Origin: Lacrimispora celerecrescens
Lineage (GTDB): Bacteria > Bacillota > Clostridia > Lachnospirales > Lachnospiraceae
Length of the DNA: 64,000 bases
Assembly (NCBI RefSeq): GCF_000732605.1
Contig: NZ_JPME01000015.1
Coordinates: 124,001 to 188,000 of the forward strand
Direction: 5' to 3'
Under the pieces are notes generated by a model. The model saw only the letters and a list, made by a program, of their open reading frames with translations, ran no database searches and was not told the origin of the DNA. The position numbers and the translations under genes were made by a program. This document shows positions 8,530-17,465 of this stretch, one piece after another (within the stretch, counting starts at the first letter, position 1; every line of letters starts with the position of its first letter).

Positions 8530-9506
8530 TGGAGAATAAAAATCTTGTAGAGGTGCAGAATTTACAGCAGTATTTCCCTGTTGCCGGTGGCAAGTTATTT
8601 GAGAAAAAAGTCGTAAAAGCAGTAGATAACGTTTCTTTTGGAATTAAAAAGGGCGAGACTTTGGGACTGGTTGGAGAATCCGGCTGCGGAAAAACCACCA
8701 CAGGCCGTACTTTGCTCCGTCTTTATGAGCCTACAGCAGGAAAGATTTTCTTTGACGGAGAAGATATTACCAAGGTAAACATGCTCCCTTACCGCAGGAA
8801 GATGCAGATCGTGTTCCAGGATCCTTATGCCAGCCTGGATCCCCGTATGACTGTTGGGGATATTATCGGCGAAGCGATTGACATTCATCACCTGGCTTCT
8901 AATAAAAAGGACCGTCAGGACCAGATTATTTCTGTTCTGTCAACGGTAGGACTTAATTCAGAGCATGCAAACCGTTACCCTCATGAATTTTCCGGCGGAC
9001 AGCGTCAGCGTGTGGGTATTGCCCGTGCTCTTGCAGTGAACCCTCAGTTCATCGTCTGTGACGAACCGGTATCAGCCTTGGATGTTTCCATTCAGGCGCA
9101 GGTTGTTAATATGTTTGAGCAGCTTCAGGAGGAACTGGGACTGACCTATCTGTTTATTGCCCATGACCTTTCTATTGTGAAGCATATTTCCAATCGGATC
9201 GGAGTTATGTATTTAGGGAAAATGGTAGAGCTTGCAGACAGCTATGAACTGACCTTCCACAGCGTTCACCCATATACCAAGAGCCTGATTTCTGCAATCC
9301 CGATTGCAGATCCGGAAACCAGCCGTAAGTCGAAGAGAATTGTTCTGGAAGGGGATGTACCAAGCCCGGTAAATCCGCCATCCGGCTGCCGATTCCGTAC
9401 ACGCTGCCCTTATGCGGATGAGCTTTGTGCTGCCCAAGAGCCGGAGTGGAGAGAAGTTTCTACCGGTCATTTCGCTGCATGTCACCATCTGGACAAGGTA
9501 AATTAA
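8526..9506 (+). CDS. oppF: Oligopeptide ABC transporter ATPase OppF
   Basis: 326 residues. Walker A is GESGCGKT, the signature FSGGQRQRVGIARAL and Walker B FIVCDEPVSALD. The C-terminal Cys-rich segment (CRFRTRCPYADELC) matches the oligopeptide/dipeptide ATPase tail. It powers import as a heterodimer with OppD. The 4-bp ATGA overlap with oppD implies translational coupling. An ATG at 8529 would shorten it by one residue. Confidence 0.95.
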   Translation: MMENKNLVEVQNLQQYFPVAGGKLFEKKVVKAVDNVSFGIKKGETLGLVGESGCGKTTTGRTLLRLYEPTAGKIFFDGEDITKVNMLPYRRKMQIVFQDPYASLDPRMTVGDIIGEAIDIHHLASNKKDRQDQIISVLSTVGLNSEHANRYPHEFSGGQRQRVGIARALAVNPQFIVCDEPVSALDVSIQAQVVNMFEQLQEELGLTYLFIAHDLSIVKHISNRIGVMYLGKMVELADSYELTFHSVHPYTKSLISAIPIADPETSRKSKRIVLEGDVPSPVNPPSGCRFRTRCPYADELCAAQEPEWREVSTGHFAACHHLDKVN

Positions 9507-9512
9507 TTTTCA

Positions 9513-9541
9513 TTGCCATTTTATAGGTTTTATGCTATGCT
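9513..9541 (+). promoter_or_regulatory. Promoter of the first oppA
   Basis: TTGCCA (9513-9518), 17-base spacer, TATGCT (9536-9541). A separate promoter lets the binding protein be made in excess over the membrane complex. Confidence 0.7.
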
Positions 9542-9549
9542 GAGGAAAG

Positions 9550-9589
9550 AATCGGCACAACAGACGAAGGACGTATTGCTGTGCCGATT
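9550..9589 (+). promoter_or_regulatory. Hairpin in the oppA 5' untranslated region
   Basis: Perfect 10-bp stem AATCGGCACA (9550-9559) / TGTGCCGATT (9580-9589) with a 20-base loop, between the promoter and the AGGAGG ribosome site. No T-run follows, so it is more likely an mRNA stabiliser or regulatory leader than a terminator. Confidence 0.55.
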
Positions 9590-9615
9590 TAAATATATTC
9601 TATAGGAGGGAATTT

Positions 9616-11307
9616 ATGAAAAAAATGTCACTTGTATTGGCTGCTGTTATGGCAACCGGCATGATCCTTTCCGCTTGCGGCGGTAATAAATCAACCGGTC
9701 CATCTGCAGGTGGTACAACCAATTCAGCGAATGGGGAAGCAACTACCCCAGGAGGAGAATCAACTGGAGGTCTTGATCTTGCAGTTCAGGTCGGTCCGAA
9801 CCCGGAAACCATTGATCCCGCTTTAAACAGTGCGGCTGATGGTGCAAACGTGATCGTACATGCCTTTGAGTCTCTGTTGATCGTAGATTCAGAGAACAAA
9901 ATTGTAGGCGGTCAGGCGGAATCTTTCGATGTATCTGAGGATGGACTTACCTATACCTTCCATCTTCGTGATGGTTTGAAGTGGAGTGATGGTACGCCCC
10001 TTACAGCCAATGACTTTGTGTATTCCTGGAAGAGGCTGGCAGATCCTAATACAGCAGCTCCTTATGCTGCAGATATGCTGGGCTATGTAAAAGGCTATGA
10101 AGAGGCTGCTGCCGGAAATCTGGATGCCCTTGGCGTTTCCGCTTCCGATGATAAAACTCTCGTAGTAGAATTATCCGCTCCATGCGTGTATTTCTCAAAG
10201 CTGGTTACTCATGCCTCCATGGTTCCTGTTCAGCAGGCAGTTGTAGATGCAGCTGGGGATCAGTGGTGCTTAAAGCCTGACACTTATGTCTCTAACGGAC
10301 CTTTAAAGATGATTGAGTGGGTTCCAGGCTCCCATATTACTTTTGCAAAAAATGAAAATTATTGGAACGCAGATAAGATCACTTTAAATACTTTAAAATT
10401 TGTCCTGATGGAAGATGCCAATGCGGCTTACAGCGCTTATCAGACCGGAGAAGTGTCCATGATTAAGGATGTACCTACAGAGGAGATCCCGGCTCTTAAG
10501 GGAACAGAAGAGTTCCATGTAGAGCCAGGCATGGGTATTTCCTATATCGATTTCCAGAACCAGAAGGAGCCATTTAATAATCCGGATGTGCGTAAAGCGT
10601 TAAGCCTTGCAATTGACCGTGATTATTTGGCTAATACCGTTATGCAGGGTATTGGCGCTCCTGCGGCAAACTTCGTTCCACGTGGTGTTTCTGATGCAGA
10701 AGGCGGAACCTTCTTTGAAGATGTAACACGCAAGAATAACGGCGGCGACTTCTTTAATGTTGAAAATTATGAATCAGATGTTGCAAAGGCGAAAGAGCTT
10801 CTTGCAAAGGCAGGATATCCTGACGGAAAAGGTTTCCCTGTTGTTGAGTATATGACCAACGATGCAGGCTATAACAAACCTGTAGCAGAATACTTGCAGA
10901 GCTGCTGGAAGGAAGCACTTGGCATTAACGTAGATATTAAGATCCTTGAGTGGGCTACCTTTACACCTACCCGCCGTGCAGGAGATTATCAGATTGCTCG
11001 TGATGCCTGGAGTCTTGATTATGATGATCCTTCCAATCTTTTAAACCTGATGATGTCTACAAGCGGCAATAATAATGCTTTGTACAAAAATCCGGAGCTT
11101 GACAAACTGCTCAATGAGGCCAACTCTACAGCTGATGTTAATGAGCATTATGAGAAGCTTCATGAGGCAGAAAATATGATCCTTAACGATGCAGCCATTG
11201 CACCGCTTAATTACCGGAATGAATTCTGGTTACAGGATACTAAGTTAAAGGGAACATGGTATTCTCCGTATGGATACTGGTTCTTCCAGTTTGCTACCAT
11301 GGACTAA
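9616..11307 (+). CDS. oppA: Oligopeptide-binding lipoprotein OppA, copy 1
   Basis: 563 residues, a family 5 extracellular solute-binding protein. The lipoprotein signal peptide ends in LSAC with the lipidated cysteine at C21, followed by a low-complexity Thr/Ser/Gly linker to about residue 50. The signature RDGLKWSDGTPLTANDFVYS is clear. It captures peptides outside the membrane and delivers them to OppBC. Its sequence is very close to the next gene, which marks a tandem duplication. AGGAGG precedes the ATG. Confidence 0.93.
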   Translation: MKKMSLVLAAVMATGMILSACGGNKSTGPSAGGTTNSANGEATTPGGESTGGLDLAVQVGPNPETIDPALNSAADGANVIVHAFESLLIVDSENKIVGGQAESFDVSEDGLTYTFHLRDGLKWSDGTPLTANDFVYSWKRLADPNTAAPYAADMLGYVKGYEEAAAGNLDALGVSASDDKTLVVELSAPCVYFSKLVTHASMVPVQQAVVDAAGDQWCLKPDTYVSNGPLKMIEWVPGSHITFAKNENYWNADKITLNTLKFVLMEDANAAYSAYQTGEVSMIKDVPTEEIPALKGTEEFHVEPGMGISYIDFQNQKEPFNNPDVRKALSLAIDRDYLANTVMQGIGAPAANFVPRGVSDAEGGTFFEDVTRKNNGGDFFNVENYESDVAKAKELLAKAGYPDGKGFPVVEYMTNDAGYNKPVAEYLQSCWKEALGINVDIKILEWATFTPTRRAGDYQIARDAWSLDYDDPSNLLNLMMSTSGNNNALYKNPELDKLLNEANSTADVNEHYEKLHEAENMILNDAAIAPLNYRNEFWLQDTKLKGTWYSPYGYWFFQFATMD

Positions 11308-11327
11308 TAACATGTTATTTATTAATT

Positions 11328-11358
11328 GCACCCAGGAATATTTCCTGGGTGTTTTTTT
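11328..11358 (+). terminator. Terminator after oppA copy 1
   Basis: 10-bp stem CACCCAGGAA / TTCCTGGGTG with a 3-base loop, then seven T residues. Confidence 0.9.
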
Positions 11359-11397
11359 ACCCTTCATTTATTCATTTCTAAGTATACCATTTTATCA

Positions 11398-11426
11398 TTG
11401 CTATTTTACTATTTTTATGTTATATT
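11398..11426 (+). promoter_or_regulatory. Promoter of the second oppA
   Basis: TTGCTA (11398-11403), 17-base spacer, TATATT (11421-11426). It lies after the copy 1 terminator, so the two paralogues can be expressed independently. Confidence 0.7.
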
Positions 11427-11502
11427 AAAGAATAAGTCGTTGCAGTAACTGGTTAAAGTGTTATTGCGTTGATCGATTATAACTTTATTAGGAGGACGGT
11501 CT

Positions 11503-13203
11503 ATGAAAAAAATGTCACTTGTGTTAGCTGCTGTTATGGCCTCCGGTATGATTCTTTCCGCTTGCGGCGGAAATAATACTGCTGGCACGAAAGCAGGCTC
11601 TGACACCACCAAAGCTGCGGAGGCTAACACTGAAACCACAGCTCCCGCGAATGGAAGTTCTACAGCACTTGATCTTGCAGTACAGGTTGGTCCAAATCCC
11701 GAGACCATTGATCCGGCACTGAACAGCGCCGCAGATGGTGCCAATATTATTGTTCATGCGTATGAACCTTTGATGATCGTGGATCCGGATAACAAGATTG
11801 TAGGAGGCCAGGCGGAATCTTTTGATGTATCGGAAGATGGACTCACCTACACCTTCCATCTGCGTGAGGGCTTAAAGTGGAGTGATGGCACACCGCTGAC
11901 CGCTGAAGATTTTGTATATTCATGGAAGAGACTTGCTGATCCCAATACAGCTGCTCCATACGGAGAAGATATGCTGGGTTACGTAAAGGGATATGAAGAA
12001 GCAGTGGCAGGCAATCTGGATGCTCTTGCTGTTTCTGCTCCTGATGATAAGACCTTTGTGGTTGAGCTTGAAGTTCCCTGTGTATATTTTTCAAAGCTGA
12101 TCACTCATGCATCCATGGTTCCGGTACAGAAAGCTACCATTGAAGCCAATGGCGACCAGTGGACCTTAAAGCCAGAAACCTATGTGAGCAACGGTCCGTT
12201 AAAGATGGTTGAATGGGTACCTGGTTCCCACATTACCTTCGCTAAGAATGAGAATTACTGGAATGCAAGCAAGGTTACTTTAAATACCTTAAAATTTGTC
12301 CTGATGGAAGATGCCAACGCAGCTTACAGCGCATACCAGTCAGGTGAAGTATCCATGATTAAAACCCTTCCTACCGAAGAAATTCCAAGCCTTAGAAATA
12401 CCGAGGATTTCCAGATCGGATCCACCATGGGTACATATTATATCAGTTTCCAGACCCAGAAGGAACCGTTTAACAATCCGGATGTGCGTAAAGCATTAAG
12501 CCTTGCCATTGACCGTGATTATGTTGCCAATACAGTTATGCAGGGAATTTATGCTCCGGCAAAGAACTTCGTTGGACCTGGCATCTCTGATGCAGAGAAT
12601 GGTTCTTCCTTTGAAGATGTGACTCGTAAGAATAATGGCGCCGATTTCTTTAATGTTGCCGATCATGATGCTGATATTGCAAAGGCAAAAGAGCTTCTTG
12701 CAAAAGCAGGATATCCGGATGGTCAGGGATTCCCAACCATTGAATACATGACCAATGACCAGCTGTTCCATAAACCATTAGCTGAGTATTTACAGAGCTG
12801 CTGGAAGGAAACACTGGGAATTACTATGGACATTAAGATTGTTGAATGGTCTACCTTTACACCTACCCGTCGTGCAGGAGATTTCCAGATCGCACGTAAC
12901 GGCTGGTTATTAGACTATGACGACCCATCCAATATGCTGAACTTACTTAAGTCCACCAGCGGTAATAACGATGGTAAGTACAATAACCCTGAAGTTGATA
13001 AGAAACTTGATGAAGCGAACTCCACTCCTGATGTTGCAAAGCACTATGCATTGCTGCACGACGCAGAGAACATGATTTTAGAGGATTCCGCTATCGCACC
13101 AGTTGCTTATTACAGCCAGCCATGGTTACAGGATCCTAAGTTAAAGGGAACATGGTATTCTCCATATGGATATTGGTTCTTCCAGTACGCTACTATGGAA
13201 TAG
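11503..13203 (+). CDS. oppA: Oligopeptide-binding lipoprotein OppA, copy 2
   Basis: 566 residues. The signal peptide is nearly identical to copy 1 (lipobox LSAC, C21), and the linker differs in sequence. Most of the mature protein aligns residue for residue with copy 1, for example REGLKWSDGTPLTAEDFVYS. Differences cluster in peptide-contact regions, such as the segment after the fifth hundred nucleotides of the C-terminal lobe (LFHKPLAEYLQSC against YNKPVAEYLQSC). Two binding proteins sharing one importer would widen substrate range; that role is an inference. AGGAGG precedes the ATG. Confidence 0.93.
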   Translation: MKKMSLVLAAVMASGMILSACGGNNTAGTKAGSDTTKAAEANTETTAPANGSSTALDLAVQVGPNPETIDPALNSAADGANIIVHAYEPLMIVDPDNKIVGGQAESFDVSEDGLTYTFHLREGLKWSDGTPLTAEDFVYSWKRLADPNTAAPYGEDMLGYVKGYEEAVAGNLDALAVSAPDDKTFVVELEVPCVYFSKLITHASMVPVQKATIEANGDQWTLKPETYVSNGPLKMVEWVPGSHITFAKNENYWNASKVTLNTLKFVLMEDANAAYSAYQSGEVSMIKTLPTEEIPSLRNTEDFQIGSTMGTYYISFQTQKEPFNNPDVRKALSLAIDRDYVANTVMQGIYAPAKNFVGPGISDAENGSSFEDVTRKNNGADFFNVADHDADIAKAKELLAKAGYPDGQGFPTIEYMTNDQLFHKPLAEYLQSCWKETLGITMDIKIVEWSTFTPTRRAGDFQIARNGWLLDYDDPSNMLNLLKSTSGNNDGKYNNPEVDKKLDEANSTPDVAKHYALLHDAENMILEDSAIAPVAYYSQPWLQDPKLKGTWYSPYGYWFFQYATME

Positions 13204-13228
13204 AAAGGTTTGTCTGAATTTTAAGATA

Positions 13229-13263
13229 GCGCCCGGGAATTATCTCCCGGGCGTTTTGCTTTT
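13229..13263 (+). terminator. Terminator after oppA copy 2
   Basis: 9-bp GC-rich stem CGCCCGGGA / TCCCGGGCG, loop ATTATC, then TTTTGCTTTT. Confidence 0.9.
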
Positions 13264-13317
13264 GTCCGGTCTTTGCTTCCTGCCTGCAAACTTCCTCTTT
13301 CCAACCCTACGAAAGTA

Positions 13318-13326
13318 TGTTATAAT
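13318..13326 (+). promoter_or_regulatory. Extended -10 promoter of pyrH
   Basis: TGTTATAAT is an exact extended -10 (TGnTATAAT). The -35 is weak (TTTCCA, 13298-13303, spacer 17). It lies 37 bp before pyrH. Confidence 0.65.
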
Positions 13327-13363
13327 CTCCTAAGACAATACAAAAGTACAGGAGAGTAAGGCT

Positions 13364-14065
13364 ATGAATTCAAGACGAGTATTATTAAAGCTTAGTGGCG
13401 AAGCTCTTGCTGGTGCGAATAAGACGGGCTTTGACGAAGCGACTGTTAAGGAAGTCGCACGGCAGGTTAAAATATCCGTAGATGCAGGTGTCGAAGTAGG
13501 CATTGTCATTGGCGGAGGTAACTTCTGGAGAGGCAGAACCAGCGATGCCATTGACCGTCCTAAAGCGGATCAGATTGGTATGCTTGCTACAATAATGAAC
13601 TGCATTTATGTTTCTGAGATTTTCCGTAATGCCGGGATGAGTACACAGATACTGACCCCGTTTGAGTGTGGTTCCATGACAGAACTTTTTTCCAAGGATA
13701 GAGCTAACAAGTATTTTGGCGAGGGCAAAGTGGTATTTTTTGCCGGAGGAACAGGCCATCCTTATTTTTCAACCGATACAGGCATTGCGCTTCGCGCCAT
13801 TGAGATGGAGGCAGATTATATTTTACTGGCTAAATCGATTGACGGCGTATATGACAGTGATCCGAAGACAAATCCCAATGCTGTTAAATATGAGAAGATT
13901 TCCATTCAGGAGGTCATCGAGAAGCAGCTTGGTGTTATTGATTTAACGGCTTCCATCATGTGTATGGAAAATAAAATGCCCCTTGCGGTATTTAGTTTAA
14001 ATGAAAAAGATGGCATTGCCAATGCAATGCAAGGAAAAATAAACGGTACCATAGTGACCGCATAA
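13364..14065 (+). CDS. pyrH: Uridylate kinase (UMP kinase)
   Basis: 233 residues, the normal length of the hexameric bacterial enzyme of the amino-acid kinase fold, which makes UDP from UMP. Motifs seen: RVLLKLSGEALAG at the N-terminus, the glycine-rich GIVIGGGNFWRG, FFAGGTGHPYFSTDTGIALR, and DGVYDSDPK near the ATP site. It is 14 bp upstream of frr, the standard pyrH-frr pair. Confidence 0.97.
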   Translation: MNSRRVLLKLSGEALAGANKTGFDEATVKEVARQVKISVDAGVEVGIVIGGGNFWRGRTSDAIDRPKADQIGMLATIMNCIYVSEIFRNAGMSTQILTPFECGSMTELFSKDRANKYFGEGKVVFFAGGTGHPYFSTDTGIALRAIEMEADYILLAKSIDGVYDSDPKTNPNAVKYEKISIQEVIEKQLGVIDLTASIMCMENKMPLAVFSLNEKDGIANAMQGKINGTIVTA

Positions 14066-14079
14066 ACCAGGAGGACGAT

Positions 14080-14634
14080 ATGCAGGAGAGTTTACAGGTT
14101 TACGAAGACAAGATGAACAAGACATTAAAAGCGCTGGAGAATGACTATATGACAATCCGCGCAGGACGTGCCAATCCGCATGTACTGGACAAAATAAGAG
14201 TGGATTATTATGGAACCCCCACCCCTATCCAGCAGGTCGGCAACATTTCTATTCCGGAAGCCCGTATGATTGTGATCCAGCCATGGGAGAAGGCCCTGTT
14301 AAAGGCAATTGAAAAGGCAATTCTCACTTCTGAACTGGGAATTAATCCTACCAATGACGGCAATGTAATCCGCCTTGTATTTCCGGAGCTTACTGAGGAA
14401 CGCAGAAAGGATCTGGTTAAGGATGTTAAGAAAAAAGGAGAGGCAGCCAAGGTTGCAATCCGTAACATCCGCCGGGATGCCAATGACTTGTTTAAAAAGC
14501 AGTTAAAGGCAGAGGAAATTTCTGAAGATGAACAGGCAGAGGCTGAAGACAAGATTCAGAAGCTGACAGACAAGATGATCGCCCAAGTTGACAAAATGAT
14601 TGAAGAAAAGTCAAAGGATCTTCTTACTGTATAA
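14080..14634 (+). CDS. frr: Ribosome recycling factor
   Basis: 184 residues, typical for RRF, which with EF-G splits post-termination ribosomes. The conserved core RAGRANPHVLDKIRVDYYGT is present, and the C-terminal half is the long helix bundle (NIRRDANDLFKKQLK). GGAGGA precedes the ATG. It is followed by a terminator. Confidence 0.97.
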   Translation: MQESLQVYEDKMNKTLKALENDYMTIRAGRANPHVLDKIRVDYYGTPTPIQQVGNISIPEARMIVIQPWEKALLKAIEKAILTSELGINPTNDGNVIRLVFPELTEERRKDLVKDVKKKGEAAKVAIRNIRRDANDLFKKQLKAEEISEDEQAEAEDKIQKLTDKMIAQVDKMIEEKSKDLLTV

Positions 14635-14642
14635 AAATCTTG

Positions 14643-14681
14643 AACAGGGGCAGGCATTTTGCCTGTCCTGTTTTGTGTTTT
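14643..14681 (+). terminator. Terminator after frr
   Basis: AACAGGGGCAGGC (14643-14655) pairs with GCCTGTCCTGTT with one bulge, then TTGTGTTTT. The uppS ribosome site follows at once, so read-through is probable. Confidence 0.65.
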
Positions 14682-14698
14682 AAAAGGAGCAGCATTAT

Positions 14699-15421
14699 AT
14701 GGACAAAATGAATGAGAATATGGTGATTCCGGAGCATGTGGCTATTATATTGGATGGCAATGGCAGATGGGCAAAAAAGCGTGGGCTTCCAAGAAGTATG
14801 GGCCACAAGGAAGGATGCGTGACCGTAGAAAGAACGGTAGAGGATGCAGCGAGGCTGGGAATTAAGTATTTGACGGTTTATGGTTTTTCAACCGAAAACT
14901 GGAAACGTACTTCAGATGAAGTTGGAGCCTTAATGCAGCTGTTCCGTTATTATATGGTCAGGCTTTTGAAGGTCGCCAAAGCCAATAATGTGCGTGTAAA
15001 GATGATTGGTGACAGGGACCGGTTTGACCAGGACATTATAGAGGGAATCGGTAAGTTAGTAGAAGAGACGAAAGATAATACAGGTCTGACCTTTATTATT
15101 GCGGTTAATTACGGCGGCCGCGATGAGATCGTCCGGGCTGCAAGGAAGATCATCAAAGATTCGGCAGAAGGAAAGCTTTTACCGGAGGACATGACGGAAG
15201 AAGTATTTTCTTCTTATCTGGATACAGAAGGACTTCCGGATCCAGACCTTCTCATACGCACCAGCGGGGAGCTGCGGCTTTCCAATTATCTGCTGTGGCA
15301 GCTGGCCTATACGGAACTCTATGTTACAGATTGCTATTGGCCTGATTTTAATATGGAAGAAATGAAAAGGGCAATTGCTGCGTACAATAGTAGGGAACGA
15401 AGATTTGGGGGAGTGAAGTGA
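14699..15421 (+). CDS. uppS: Undecaprenyl diphosphate synthase
   Basis: 240 residues. The cis-prenyltransferase signature LDGNGRWAKKRGLPRSMGHK holds the catalytic aspartate, and the C-terminal RTSGELRLSNYLLWQLAY region is intact. It extends farnesyl diphosphate to the C55 carrier lipid of peptidoglycan synthesis. AAGGAG lies 9 bases before the ATG. It heads a run with cdsA, dxr, rseP and ispG that joins isoprenoid and envelope genes. Confidence 0.97.
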   Translation: MDKMNENMVIPEHVAIILDGNGRWAKKRGLPRSMGHKEGCVTVERTVEDAARLGIKYLTVYGFSTENWKRTSDEVGALMQLFRYYMVRLLKVAKANNVRVKMIGDRDRFDQDIIEGIGKLVEETKDNTGLTFIIAVNYGGRDEIVRAARKIIKDSAEGKLLPEDMTEEVFSSYLDTEGLPDPDLLIRTSGELRLSNYLLWQLAYTELYVTDCYWPDFNMEEMKRAIAAYNSRERRFGGVK

Positions 15422-15440
15422 TTCGGAGGGAGGAAACACC

Positions 15441-16241
15441 ATGTTTACAACCAGGCTGATAAGCGGAGTCATTCTCGTTATCATTGCTCTTTTTACAGTC
15501 GGAAGCGGGGGATTCTTGCTTTTTGCTACGACCATTTCCATTTCTATGATTGGTTTGTTTGAGTTGTATCGCGTGATGAAGATACAGAAAAACCCATTGG
15601 GATTTATGGGGTATTTAACGGCCCTGTCTTACTATGGGCTGATTTGGTTTCATGGAGATCAGTATAAGATGCTCATGTCTATTGCATTTTTGATGATCCT
15701 TATGAGTATTTATGTATTTGCCTTTCCAAGGTATCAGATGGAAGAGGTAACGGTAGCCTTTTTTGGAGTTTTTTATGTTGCGGTCATGTTGTCCTATCTT
15801 TATCAGGTCCGTACCATGGCAGACGGGAAATATCTGGTGTGGCTGGTGTTTTTAAGCTCATGGGGGTGTGATACCTGTGCATATTGCGTTGGTATGCTTA
15901 TAGGCAAGCACAGGCTGGCTCCTGTACTCAGCCCTAAAAAGTCCATAGAAGGGGCAATCGGCGGAGTAGCCGGCGCAGCTCTTCTTGGTATTCTTTATGC
16001 AACTCTTTTTGGAGGATACATGACAGAGATACGCAATCCTCAGGCAGCCTGTGGACTGGCTTGCGCCATTGGGGCGGTAATTTCCCAGGTTGGGGATCTG
16101 GCGGCATCTGCAATCAAACGCAATCATCAAGTAAAGGATTATGGAAAATTGATTCCGGGCCATGGGGGAATTCTGGACCGTTTTGACAGCATGCTTTTTA
16201 CGGCGCCTGCCATTTATTTTGCGGTAACATTTTTACGTTAA
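15441..16241 (+). CDS. cdsA: Phosphatidate cytidylyltransferase
   Basis: 266 residues and multiple membrane helices. The CDP-diglyceride synthase signature lies near the C-terminus (SAIKRNHQVKDYGKLIPGHG then GILDRFDS). The enzyme makes CDP-diacylglycerol from phosphatidate and CTP, the entry to phospholipids. GGAGGGAGG precedes the ATG, 19 bp after uppS. Confidence 0.95.
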   Translation: MFTTRLISGVILVIIALFTVGSGGFLLFATTISISMIGLFELYRVMKIQKNPLGFMGYLTALSYYGLIWFHGDQYKMLMSIAFLMILMSIYVFAFPRYQMEEVTVAFFGVFYVAVMLSYLYQVRTMADGKYLVWLVFLSSWGCDTCAYCVGMLIGKHRLAPVLSPKKSIEGAIGGVAGAALLGILYATLFGGYMTEIRNPQAACGLACAIGAVISQVGDLAASAIKRNHQVKDYGKLIPGHGGILDRFDSMLFTAPAIYFAVTFLR

Positions 16242-16321
16242 AAGATTATTTTTGATTAAAAATTTGGAAACAACTAAAATGTGGCAGTAAATTGGAAAAG
16301 AAAAGGAGTAAGCGGCATAAG

Positions 16322-17464
16322 ATGAGGAAAATAGCAATCCTGGGTTCAACAGGATCCGTCGGGAAACAAACTCTGGAGGTGGCTGATAATCAGAAGGATA
16401 TAGAAGTGACCGCCTTGGCGGCAGGCAGTAACATCTGCCTGTTAGAGGAGCAGATCAGAAAGTTTCATCCAAAGATAGCATGCGTATGGAGAGAAGATAA
16501 GGCCAGGGAACTGGCGGCATCGGTAAAGGATTTACCGGTCCGCATTGTTTCCGGAATGGAAGGCCTTATTGAAGCAGCCACGGAAAGCTCTGTAGAAATT
16601 GTGGTCACTGCCATTGTGGGTATGATAGGAATCCGTCCTACCATCGCAGCCATTGAGGCGGGAAAGGACATCGCTCTTGCCAACAAGGAAACCCTTGTAA
16701 CTGCCGGGCATATTATTATGCCTCTGGCAAAGGAACGGGGAGTGAAGATTCTTCCTGTGGACAGTGAACACAGCGCTATTTTTCAGTGCTTAAACGGAGA
16801 AGATAAAAAGGCCATACATAAGATCCTTTTGACAGCATCCGGCGGTCCTTTCCGGGGAAAAACCAGAAAAGAGCTGGAGTCTGTGCAGGTGGAAGATGCT
16901 TTAAATCATCCCAATTGGTCTATGGGCAGGAAAATTACCATTGACTCTTCTACGATGGTCAATAAGGGTCTTGAAGTGATGGAAGCAAAGTGGCTTTTTG
17001 GCGTGGAAATGGAACAGGTGCAGGTGGTGATCCAGCCTAAGAGTGTAATTCATTCCATGGTGGAGTTTGAGGATGGAGCTGTCATGGCTCAGCTTGGAAC
17101 GCCGGATATGAAGCTTCCGATCCAGTATGCACTTTTCTATCCGGAGAGGAGATTTCTTCCCGGTGACCGCCTGGATTTTTGGAGCATCAATCAAATAACT
17201 TTTGAAAAACCGGATATGGTAAACTTTCCTGGCTTAAAATTGGCATATATTGCCGGGAAGAAAGGCGGAACACTTCCAACAGTTTTCAATGCTGCCAATG
17301 AACGGGCAGTTGCCAAATTTTTGAACAGAGAAATTTCATATCCAACCATAACTGATATGATAGAGGGAGCTATGAACGGGCATACTGTAAAGGAGAATCC
17401 AACAGTAGAGGATATTCTTGAAGCAGAGGCTGCAGCTTATGAATATATAGAAAGCAGGTGGTAA
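16322..17464 (+). CDS. dxr: 1-deoxy-D-xylulose 5-phosphate reductoisomerase
   Basis: 380 residues from ATG 16322, preferred over an upstream in-frame TTG because MRKIAILGSTGSVGKQTLEV is the family N-terminus with the NADPH-binding GSTGSVG loop. Other motifs: LANKETLVTAG, LPVDSEHSAIFQ and NHPNWSMGRKITIDSSTMVN near the metal site. It is the first committed step of the MEP isoprenoid pathway; ispG of the same pathway lies two genes downstream. Confidence 0.96.
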   Translation: MRKIAILGSTGSVGKQTLEVADNQKDIEVTALAAGSNICLLEEQIRKFHPKIACVWREDKARELAASVKDLPVRIVSGMEGLIEAATESSVEIVVTAIVGMIGIRPTIAAIEAGKDIALANKETLVTAGHIIMPLAKERGVKILPVDSEHSAIFQCLNGEDKKAIHKILLTASGGPFRGKTRKELESVQVEDALNHPNWSMGRKITIDSSTMVNKGLEVMEAKWLFGVEMEQVQVVIQPKSVIHSMVEFEDGAVMAQLGTPDMKLPIQYALFYPERRFLPGDRLDFWSINQITFEKPDMVNFPGLKLAYIAGKKGGTLPTVFNAANERAVAKFLNREISYPTITDMIEGAMNGHTVKENPTVEDILEAEAAAYEYIESRW

Positions 17465-17465
17465 A

